From: Myxococcales bacterium
Lineage (GTDB): Bacteria; Myxococcota_A; Bradymonadia; Bradymonadales; Bradymonadaceae
NCBI GenBank assembly: GCA_007120915.1
Contig: SKMT01000126.1
Location: 1 to 5,243 of the forward strand
Reading direction: 5' to 3'
Length of the DNA stretch: 5,243 bases
The notes under the pieces: model-generated
Database searches by the model: none
The model's input: the letters and a program-made list of their open reading frames with translations, nothing else
What the model was told of the DNA's origin: nothing
Shown: positions 1 through 5,243 of the stretch, piece by piece
Layout of the letters: every line of letters begins with the position of its first letter
Position numbering within the stretch: the first letter of the stretch is position 1
Made by a program: the position numbers and the translations under genes

Positions 1-71
1 TCGCGACGCTAATAGTGCAGGTTCGGAACATGGATACAACGCGTCCGGTAATGAGGAGGAGCTACTGAACA

Positions 72-495
72 TCAAATTCGTCGAATTTCCATTTCAAGTC
101 GCGGGCGGATGTTGTCCTGGTCGCCCGGCAAGTATTGATGCTCATCGTCGTTGGGCATCTGCCAGGTGTCGTTAAAATCCCACTCATCGCTCGTCTTGCC
201 AATCAGTCCCTGACCTTTTCATCACCGGAGACCACACCGGTGGCGGAAAAATTCTCGATTGTACCATCGGCGTGGTAACCTACCAGCCCACCAACGTGCT
301 CGAAACCACAGGCGTCATCCTCGTGACCGCCGGCGTCGTTATCGTCGGCATATCCGCCGCAGTGGTTGGGGGGCCAATAATATCGACACACTCTTCGTCG
401 TACTCCGTCAGGTCGAAATCCTCGCAGGAGACGATGGGATCTTCTCCCAGGCGACGATGATAGACCAGATGCCCCTGTGTTGCCACTGAGGCTGG
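72..495 (-). pseudogene. C-terminal remnant of a GLUG-repeat surface protein, broken by two frameshifts
   Basis: The minus strand codes in three successive frames. The 5' segment starts after an in-frame TAA (496-498) and contains LVYHRRLGEDPIVSCEDF and then ECVDIIGPP. The middle segment contains HCGGYADDNDAGG and a clear GLUG motif, VGGLVGY..DGTIEN (about 224-295). The 3' segment continues GLIGKTSDEWDF, then DTWQMP and QYLPG, and ends at TGA 72-74. The segments rejoin if one base is restored in the C run opposite G6 368-373 (giving IIGPPNHCGG) and one in the G run opposite CCC 208-210 (giving KVRGLIGK). The second repair recreates the start of another GLUG unit, which supports the reconstruction. 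GLUG units are short repeats of bacterial secreted or surface proteins. No credible start, ribosome site or signal peptide is present, so the N-terminal part is lost. It may be a decayed gene or homopolymer sequencing errors in an already truncated copy. Confidence 0.7.
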
Positions 496-500
496 TTACT

Positions 501-523
501 GGTGGTTGGTGTTTGGTTGTTGG
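501..523 (+). other. G/T-only tract with two-tier G-quadruplex pattern
   Basis: Positions 501-525 contain only G and T. Within them five GG pairs are separated by loops of 1, 2, 5 and 5 bases. The pattern GGTTGG-TGTTT-GG resembles the two-tetrad arrangement of the thrombin-binding aptamer. It lies on the coding strand upstream of the TerB-like gene and just beyond the 5' end of the GLUG remnant. It could fold as single-stranded DNA, or it may only be low-complexity filler. Folding and any role are inference. Confidence 0.35.
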
Positions 524-525
524 TT

Positions 526-544
526 ATCGCCAACGGCTGGCGAT
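526..544. repeat. 7-bp perfect inverted repeat (ATCGCCA / TGGCGAT)
   Basis: ATCGCCA at 526-532 and TGGCGAT at 538-544 are perfect reverse complements around a 5-base loop (ACGGC). No T-run follows on either strand, so it is not a normal intrinsic terminator. A TATACA hexamer (547-552) follows directly and could be a -10 box for the TerB-like gene, but no -35 element sits at 16-18 bases; TTGGTT at 520-525 is 21 bases away. An operator dyad is possible, and so is chance. Confidence 0.3.
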
Positions 545-607
545 GGTATACACGGGGCGTGCGGAAAATGCGTCGCAAATCTCACCGTTGATCCTCTCCA
601 GCTATCC

Positions 608-611
608 GGAG
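608..611 (+). promoter_or_regulatory. Shine-Dalgarno site GGAG that fixes the TerB-like start
   Basis: GGAG lies 6 bases before ATG 618. The open frame extends upstream to an earlier ATG at 477, but those 47 extra codons run through the G/T-only tract, give a low-quality peptide and lack a ribosome site. The start at 618 is therefore preferred. Confidence 0.7.
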
Positions 612-617
612 TGTTTC

Positions 618-1130
618 ATGCCTGCATTCAAATTCATCGCCGAGGTCTTTACTCGCCGTAAGTTCAAGGGGTTGTCGCAGAAGCAGAACGAGGCGCTGAT
701 CGACGCGCTCGCCGCCGCGAAGGCGATCGACGGGGAGTTGAAAGACGTGGAGCGCAAAGAGTTGATGGCGATCGTCCAGAAGCTGGACTGGAACGCCGGC
801 GAGTCGATGGAGTCCTACATCGACAGATCCATCGAACAGGCCGTCAAGATTGAGCCGCGCTCCGATGAACTGGGCGAATTCTTCGACAGCATCGGCGATC
901 GGCTTGAGGAGGACTGGCTTAGAGAGGAGGCGTATTACCTGGCAGCACGGATTGTGCTGGCCGACGAACAGATCGTCGAAAACGAACGCCGACTGCTGCA
1001 GGCGATGGTCGAAGGGCTGGGCGTCGACTCCGATCGCCAGCAGTTGATCATGCGCAAGCTGTACGACGAGGTCGACGTCGATGTCACCACCGCGCGCACC
1101 GCGCCCCCCAGGGAAGAGCCGCGGGATTGA
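618..1130 (+). CDS. TerB-like helical protein, 170 residues
   Basis: This is a short, cytoplasmic-looking, mostly helical acidic protein with no signal peptide or membrane segment. Residues 25-58 hold a helix-turn-helix stretch with AIDGELKDVE, and residues 107-136 hold a second with LADEQIVENE. In both, an Asp (D38, D116) is followed seven residues later by a Glu (E45, E123) and then a leucine-rich helix. That is the signature of the TerB/tellurite-resistance fold, where paired acidic residues can form a metal-binding surface. TerB-fold proteins occur in stress-response and membrane-associated complexes, but many stand-alone copies have no known role, and no ter neighbours are visible here. 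The N-terminus (FKFIAEVFTRRKFKGL) is basic and amphipathic, and the last ~15 residues are polar and proline-containing. The gene converges on the peptidase gene with no gap. I am fairly sure of the fold, not of tellurite resistance. Confidence 0.75.
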   Translation: MPAFKFIAEVFTRRKFKGLSQKQNEALIDALAAAKAIDGELKDVERKELMAIVQKLDWNAGESMESYIDRSIEQAVKIEPRSDELGEFFDSIGDRLEEDWLREEAYYLAARIVLADEQIVENERRLLQAMVEGLGVDSDRQQLIMRKLYDEVDVDVTTARTAPPREEPRD

Positions 1131-3260
1131 TCAGTCGACATCCGACGCTTGTTCAAGCTGCGGGTCGACTTCAGTTTCGAGAAACTCAAAGATCGATCGG
1201 TAGTAGCGAAGCCGGTTGTCCAGCCCGCTGATGCCGTGGCCTTGCCCCTCGAATTCTTCGTAGGTCACCGGCAGATTCAACTCTTTGGCTGCTTTGGCGA
1301 ACCGCTCGCTCTCATCGGCGGGCACTCGGCTGTCGTGGGTGCCGTGGGTGAGAAGCAGCGGGCTTTCGAGCCGATCGATGTGGGTGAGCGGAGAGCGTTG
1401 TTCCAGGCGTTCGGGCTCCTCGTCGGGATCCCCGGCGAGAAGGACCAGCCAGTCGGGGATGTTGCTGGTGTTGTAGAAGTGAAGCAGATCGCTGACCCCG
1501 GCGTGGCTGTGGCCGAACCCGAAGGGGTAGAACTCATCGCGCTCATTGGTCTGAGGGGGAAACGTCAAGGCTCGCATCGTGGCGTAACCGCCGTGGCTGG
1601 CGCCGCGCACCCCGATCTGGTGGGGCTGAAATCCGTGGTGTTCCTCCAGCCAGCGCGCCGCGTAGATCAAGTCCACGATGTCGTCGCCTCCCAGGTCCCC
1701 GTCGTTCAACGCCGCAAACTCGGCGCCGAACCCCCGGGAGCCTCTGGGGGCGGGGCTGAGGGTGGTGATACCAGCCTCGCACATGATCTGGTAGGGGGTG
1801 CGAAAGTTGTTGGACCCGCCGTAGAAGGCGGTGATCTGGGCGATTCGCTCTGTTTTTGGAGGTTGGTCGCGCGGCTCGTACAGATAGGCGTGTAGCATCC
1901 TTGTTTCGCCGTCGACCTCGTCGAAGGTGGGGTATTCGATGCGCTCCACGTCGCACTGTACGATCTCGTCGGCCAACTCGTCGGGAATTCCGGCGAAGTA
2001 TTCCGTGACCAGTTGTGGTGCTTCGTCGGCGTCGTCCAATGCATCGAGCCCCGCTTCGATGTCGATGCTCGCTTGCTCCATGCGAAACGGAGTGTCCACG
2101 GAACTGAGCGCCAACAGCGCCTCTCCGGCGTGGTCGTCGCGTACGGTGATCGACTCTCCGCGGCGTTGGGACCACAGCAGTTCCCCGTCGGTGGGATCTC
2201 GCAACTCGGCGATGGTGCCGTAGGGAAGGTCCAGAAGCACGAGCAACACCGGGGGGTGATCCTGGCGCTCGACGACGATGGCGCTGGCGATGTCGTGCTC
2301 CAGATCGGTGAGCCGTTCGCTTTCACCGGTCTCGAGGTCGTGGCGGTAGATGTTGTTGATGCCTCGTTTCGCGGAGACATACAGCAGTTGATTTCCGTCG
2401 TAGGTGTCACGCATCGGCGACAGCGTCAGGTGTTCGACACCCCGTTCGAGCAGAAACTCCGGTTGTGATGGCTCGGAGATGGAAAACCGGCCGATGTTGG
2501 TGGTGTTGCGATTGCCGTCGTGCTGCATGCGCACCACCACCGATTCGTCGTCGTCGGAGAAGTCCATGCCCGTCCAGGTCAATCGGTCCTCTCCCCCTTC
2601 GTCACACCAGATCTCGGTGTCTTCATCCGTCTCCAGATCGCGGATGTGCAGACAACTGTTGAAGGGCTCCGAGCTGCCATGGCGCACCACGTATCCCAAA
2701 AGTGTGTGATCGTCGGAGAACCCGTAGCCGTACAGATAGTCGACGTCGGTCAGCATCTCCATTTCACCGCTGTCCAGGTCCAGGGCATACAGATTGAAGA
2801 CCTCGTCGTTTTGCTCGTCGGCCATAAACAGCAGCCGTTCCAGCACGTCGTTGTACTGAGCCCGGCGCCAGTTGCGCGTCGACCAGTCGACGTCGTGGAC
2901 GCGCTCTCCCTGGGTGACGTCGATGCGCTCGTCGTCCTCATCGAACCTCAGAAGCTGCATCCACTCGCCGTCCGGCGTGGTCTCGAAGTAGACCATGAAC
3001 CCGTATTCGAGCTTCGGGGTGAACCGGGTGTAGGGGAAGCCCTGGATGTAGGGATACAGATCGATGGACCGGTCGCGGAAGTCGACGACGAACTCACCGT
3101 CGGCGGCCTTCTCTTCGAGTTGATCCAACTGCTCGTCGACCGTCTCTTCGGGCTGCTGTGCAACGTCCGGGTCATCGTCGGCGGTGTCGGGCGTTGAGCA
3201 GGCGACAAGCATGGCCACCACGGCGGTAGCACAGATGTAGGTCAGGATACGAAGGCGCAT
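1131..3260 (-). CDS. S9-family (prolyl oligopeptidase-like) serine peptidase lipoprotein, 709 residues
   Basis: This is a predicted exported peptidase that cleaves short peptides. A type II signal peptide ends in the lipobox LVAC with lipidated Cys21; Ser follows at +2, which favours the outer membrane in diderms. An acidic linker (about 22-60) leads to a beta-propeller region (about 65-440) with blade-like repeats such as LYALDLDSGE and IYRHDLETGE. The C-terminal alpha/beta-hydrolase domain (about 450-700) carries the family landmarks: FYGG with Tyr480 near the oxyanion hole, PRGSRGFG (505-512), nucleophile Ser555 in GASHGG, Asp643 in THDSRVP and His675 in GQGHG. The full catalytic triad is present, so it should be active. 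The mature protein has four further cysteines (203, 219, 436, 494); C203 and C219 could pair across a hairpin. GGGGAG at 3270-3275, nine bases from ATG, is a good ribosome site. The protein is strongly acidic and lysine-poor. Exact substrate specificity (oligopeptidase, dipeptidyl or acyl-aminoacyl type) cannot be told from sequence alone. Confidence 0.92.
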   Translation of the reverse strand: MRLRILTYICATAVVAMLVACSTPDTADDDPDVAQQPEETVDEQLDQLEEKAADGEFVVDFRDRSIDLYPYIQGFPYTRFTPKLEYGFMVYFETTPDGEWMQLLRFDEDDERIDVTQGERVHDVDWSTRNWRRAQYNDVLERLLFMADEQNDEVFNLYALDLDSGEMEMLTDVDYLYGYGFSDDHTLLGYVVRHGSSEPFNSCLHIRDLETDEDTEIWCDEGGEDRLTWTGMDFSDDDESVVVRMQHDGNRNTTNIGRFSISEPSQPEFLLERGVEHLTLSPMRDTYDGNQLLYVSAKRGINNIYRHDLETGESERLTDLEHDIASAIVVERQDHPPVLLVLLDLPYGTIAELRDPTDGELLWSQRRGESITVRDDHAGEALLALSSVDTPFRMEQASIDIEAGLDALDDADEAPQLVTEYFAGIPDELADEIVQCDVERIEYPTFDEVDGETRMLHAYLYEPRDQPPKTERIAQITAFYGGSNNFRTPYQIMCEAGITTLSPAPRGSRGFGAEFAALNDGDLGGDDIVDLIYAARWLEEHHGFQPHQIGVRGASHGGYATMRALTFPPQTNERDEFYPFGFGHSHAGVSDLLHFYNTSNIPDWLVLLAGDPDEEPERLEQRSPLTHIDRLESPLLLTHGTHDSRVPADESERFAKAAKELNLPVTYEEFEGQGHGISGLDNRLRYYRSIFEFLETEVDPQLEQASDVD

Positions 3261-3302
3261 AGGAAGATGCTCCCCGAAAGATGGTGGGTGTTGTTCGTTG
3301 GC

Positions 3303-3908
3303 TCAGTAGTCGCTGATGGGGCGCGAGCTTCCGGGCTTTCCACCGGCGAGGGTTCGCCGATCCGGTTTGCCGCTGCTAGTCGACAGCTTGGTGCCGAGCT
3401 GCGGGTTGTCGCTGCGGGCGATGGAGTTGCTGTGGCCCGGCTGCGCTTCGCTGAGGGGACGGGAACTGCCCGGCTCAGCGCTGGAGATGGTACGTCGGTC
3501 ATCCCGACGGTTCGCCGGGGGGCTGACGGTGGCCTGACGTGGCTCAAACAGCGGATGCCACGACTCGTCGAGCACCGTTTCGAGCCGCCGGCGCCCACCG
3601 TGGCCCACCGATTCTCCCAGCACCTGGCAGACCACCTGGGTGAATTCGAGCCCAAAGGAGACGTCCACACTCAGCTTCTCGGCCACAGAGTGATACAGCG
3701 TCTCCAGATCGCAGCCCTCGCCATCGGCGTGGTTGCGCATCAGTGCTGCCAGCGGATCAGGCAACTCCTCGGCAATCGCGTCGGCGTGGGTGGGCCGAAG
3801 ACAGCTCGCCAGGTGCTTGAGCACATGGTCGATCAGACCGTCGGCGCGGGTGCGTTCGTCAAGACCGGTGCGGTGCATCACTCGCATCAAAAAGATTTCG
3901 TGCGTCAT
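3303..3908 (-). CDS. DUF2267-domain protein with C-terminal tandem-repeat tail, 201 residues
   Basis: Residues 1-124 match the two-part helical DUF2267 pattern. The first half has FLMRVMHRTGL, a helix with VLKHLASCL, and EELPDPLAALM. The second half has TLYHSVAEKL, a helix with VVCQVLGESV, then LETVLDE and HPLFEP. The biochemical role of this family is unknown. No signal peptide or membrane segment is seen, so it is probably cytoplasmic. Residues 125-201 form an unstructured tail of about 11-residue repeats rich in S, P, G and R; it is net basic while the rest of the window's proteins are acidic. AAGGA at 3916-3920, seven bases before ATG, supports the start. The gene ends 42 bases before the peptidase start on the same strand with no hairpin between them, so the two may be co-transcribed. 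A weak promoter candidate lies about 95-125 bases upstream. Confidence 0.8.
   Translation of the reverse strand: MTHEIFLMRVMHRTGLDERTRADGLIDHVLKHLASCLRPTHADAIAEELPDPLAALMRNHADGEGCDLETLYHSVAEKLSVDVSFGLEFTQVVCQVLGESVGHGGRRRLETVLDESWHPLFEPRQATVSPPANRRDDRRTISSAEPGSSRPLSEAQPGHSNSIARSDNPQLGTKLSTSSGKPDRRTLAGGKPGSSRPISDY
3306..3494 (-). repeat. About 5.5 tandem 11-12-residue repeats in the DUF2267 protein tail
   Basis: Residues 139-201 divide into units RTISSAEPGSS, RPLSEAQPGHS, NSIARSDNPQLG, TKLSTSSGKPDR, RTLAGGKPGSS and a partial RPISDY. The shared pattern is x-[TPSK]-[IL]-[SA]-x-[ASG]-x-[PN]-[GQD]. The hexapeptide PGSSRP occurs twice (residues 146-151 and 192-197), and five of its six codons differ synonymously between copies. 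The repeat is therefore old and the peptide, not the DNA, appears conserved. Disorder and a binding or linker role are inference. Confidence 0.65.
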
Positions 3909-4003
3909 CGTGTCATCCTTATGGTTGGAACGAACGGCTGGGGGCGGACGTGTCCACTGTTGTGTCGACGGAATGAAACCCGTCTGTTTTTGGGCAAGCA
4001 GTT

Positions 4004-4031
4004 AAGCTAGCCACGTCTGGTGCAATGTAAA
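4004..4031 (-). promoter_or_regulatory. Weak sigma-70-like promoter candidate for the DUF2267 gene
   Basis: On the minus strand TTTACA (4026-4031, five of six matches to TTGACA) is followed after 16 bases by TAGCTT (4004-4009, only the T, A and final T of the -10 consensus). Transcription would begin near 3997 and give a leader of roughly 90 bases. It sits in the only sizeable gap upstream of the DUF2267 gene (3909-4050), which is also AT-richer than its surroundings. I see no terminator hairpin in that gap, so read-through from the gene to the right is also possible. Confidence 0.25.
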
Positions 4032-4050
4032 GCGAGTGTAACAACAGCAG

Positions 4051-5243
4051 TTACGGAATCTCCTCGCCCAGCTTCTTGGTGCGTTCGATCTTGCGGTCGA
4101 TCAGTTCCACGCGTGGATCATCGGCTTCCAGGCATTCGCTGGCTGTTTCGCGCAGCTCTTTTGCCCAGGCTTCGATCTTGCCCATCGAGTCGCCGCGAAG
4201 ATCGGCCAGATGTTCCACCGCCAGCGCTGCCATCTCGTTGCGACAGCCTCGCGACGGGTTTTGGCGCGGCTCGGTGCGTACGTCGACAGCTTCGGGAGAG
4301 CCGGCCTCGTCGGTACCGACGGTGAGCCGATACGCCTGGTAGGTCTCCTCGCTGAGCCCGCGCAGGTGGATGCGGTCGAACATCTCCAGTGCTTCGGACC
4401 CGGGCATCATCCCCGCCATCTGCTGGACGGGACCCAGATTCAGCGACAGCTCCACATCGTAGACGCTGCGCGGCTCCAGCTCTCCGTCGAACACCTCGTC
4501 GAGATCGGCGCCGAAGGCGACATGCAGCTCCACCAGATCGTCGTCGCGGTCGAACAACTCGGCGTCGAACTCACCACCGGGGAAGAACCCGTCGGCAAGT
4601 CCCAGAAGCTGTTCGATAGCCATCCGGGTCTCGGGGCTGTCATCGAACGCCGCCACGGCGGCCGCGCCCAGCGGGATGGCACCGCCACCGTCGGGCACGA
4701 AGGACTCCAGCGCCAGCGCCCGGGGCATGGGAATGAAGTTGCTGATCGTATCTTCCGTGGTCGCAAAGGCGGTGCGCGGATACTGGGTGGCCACCGTCAG
4801 AAGGGGGAACAGCGCCGGGTCATCACTGAAGGGCAACACCGATTCTTCGACCGGTTCGGAGCCTGGGCCGAAGTCCTGCCCCATCGCCTGCGGGCCCCCA
4901 TCGTCTTCGAAGCGCGACCAGTGCGGCAACATCCCCAGCTCGCTGACCGCCGATGTGTCTCCCTGAAACGTCAGGTTCAGGAAGCTGTCGTCCGTGGCGA
5001 ACCCGGCGACCTCCAGGCGGCGGTCCATCGCCTCGCGAAGCGCGATTCCGTGCTGGGTGCGGCTTGTGTAGTAGTCGACCATCAGCGCGCCATCATCCCC
5101 GGCGTCGAAGACCACCGAGAGGTCTTCACTCTCGGCGACCACCGGGTCGTTGGCCACGGAGGCGGCGGCGACGCGTGCGACGCCTTCGAGGTAATGCTGG
5201 GGCTGGCCTGCCTCGCCGATCATGTCGTGTTCGGCGGCGAACA
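4051..5243 (-). CDS. Unrecognised acidic protein, C-terminal 396 residues (5' end outside window)
   Basis: The frame is open to the right edge and ends with TAA at 4051-4053. An internal ATG at 5223 is unlikely to be the start: the six codons before it (FAAEHD) are in frame, no ribosome site precedes it, and no signal peptide follows. I do not recognise the family. The visible part has a mixed alpha/beta region with alternating hydrophobic strands (LSVVFDAG, ALMVDYYT, LVELHVAFGADL, VYDVELSLNLG), which suggests repeated sheet-forming modules. A helical C-terminal module of about 65 residues has two cysteines (codons at about 4243-4245 and 4132-4134) at either end of an amphipathic helix pair (EMAALAVEHLADL, KIEAWAKELRE). 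The paired cysteines and the acidic, lysine-poor composition would suit an exported protein, but the N-terminus needed to judge this is missing. It is 142 bases upstream of the DUF2267 gene, on the same strand. Confidence 0.8.
   Translation of the reverse strand, partial: FAAEHDMIGEAGQPQHYLEGVARVAAASVANDPVVAESEDLSVVFDAGDDGALMVDYYTSRTQHGIALREAMDRRLEVAGFATDDSFLNLTFQGDTSAVSELGMLPHWSRFEDDGGPQAMGQDFGPGSEPVEESVLPFSDDPALFPLLTVATQYPRTAFATTEDTISNFIPMPRALALESFVPDGGGAIPLGAAAVAAFDDSPETRMAIEQLLGLADGFFPGGEFDAELFDRDDDLVELHVAFGADLDEVFDGELEPRSVYDVELSLNLGPVQQMAGMMPGSEALEMFDRIHLRGLSEETYQAYRLTVGTDEAGSPEAVDVRTEPRQNPSRGCRNEMAALAVEHLADLRGDSMGKIEAWAKELRETASECLEADDPRVELIDRKIERTKKLGEEIP

Noticed and set aside
2..169. 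Plus-strand frame open from the left edge to TAA near 169
   Set aside because: It is short, has no start in the window, overlaps the coding end of the GLUG remnant and shows no recognisable motif. A true gene end reading in from the left cannot be excluded.
618..1130. Calling the TerB-like gene a tellurite-resistance determinant (terB)
   Set aside because: Only the fold signature is visible. No other ter genes are present, and stand-alone TerB-fold proteins often have unrelated or unknown roles.
1133..1170. AGTCGAC / GTCGACT inverted repeat with an inner GCTTG-TT-CAAGC hairpin just past the TerB-like stop, as a terminator
   Set aside because: GTCGAC is itself palindromic and common in this coding style, so two copies always form an inverted repeat. 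No T-run follows on either strand, and the region encodes the peptidase C-terminus.
2520..3197. Long plus-strand open frame (225 codons) inside the peptidase gene, plus another at 1149-1895
   Set aside because: Both lie antisense to a gene with a full S9 catalytic triad. They arise from the GC-rich codon pattern and lack ribosome sites and recognisable motifs.
3267..4010. Plus-strand open frame of 247 codons over the DUF2267 gene
   Set aside because: It is antisense to a gene with a recognisable domain and good ribosome site, and its product shows no domain.
4038..4054. GTAAC / GTTAC inverted repeat at the end of the right-hand gene as a terminator
   Set aside because: The stem is only five base pairs, AT-rich, overlaps the stop codon and has no following T-run.
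1..5243. tRNA, rRNA, CRISPR array, insertion sequence or attachment site
   Set aside because: I looked for cloverleaf-like ends, regularly spaced repeats, transposase motifs and terminal inverted repeats on both strands and saw none.

Overview
The window is a GC-rich bacterial chromosomal segment. It holds four genes that look intact or nearly so, plus the decayed or mis-sequenced end of a fifth. Several traits suggest the lineage: a lipoprotein signal, a GLUG-repeat surface protein, a TerB-like protein, and very acidic, lysine-poor, arginine-using proteins. By my hand count about one residue in five of the large peptidase is D or E, with only about six lysines in 709 residues. These fit a diderm bacterium from a saline habitat. 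A myxococcotal/Bradymonadia-type organism would match, but that placement is a guess from protein style, not from a marker gene.

Layout, left to right. Positions 1-71 hold nothing I can support. Positions 72-495 (minus strand) hold the C-terminal remnant of a GLUG-repeat protein in three reading-frame segments; two single-base losses in homopolymers restore one continuous protein. Positions 496-617 are a gene start region with a G/T-only tract that fits a two-tier quadruplex pattern and a 7-bp dyad. Positions 618-1130 (plus strand) encode a 170-residue TerB-like helical protein. Directly abutting it, positions 1131-3260 (minus strand) encode a 709-residue S9-family serine peptidase lipoprotein. 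Upstream of that on the minus strand lies a DUF2267 protein (3303-3908) with a repetitive polar tail. After a 142-base gap with a weak promoter candidate comes the C-terminal part of an unrecognised acidic protein (4051 to the right edge).

How the genes relate. The three minus-strand genes read in the same direction. The DUF2267 gene and the peptidase are only 42 bases apart with no visible terminator, so they may share a transcript. The TerB-like gene converges on the peptidase with zero spacing, and the two stop codons together form TGATCA. The gene functions (cell-surface peptide hydrolysis, a DUF2267 protein, a TerB-fold protein) do not add up to a recognisable pathway, and I see no defence system, mobile element, CRISPR array or RNA gene. 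I did not find a clear undescribed multi-gene system. The most unusual items are the repeat tail of the DUF2267 protein and the homopolymer-broken GLUG gene.
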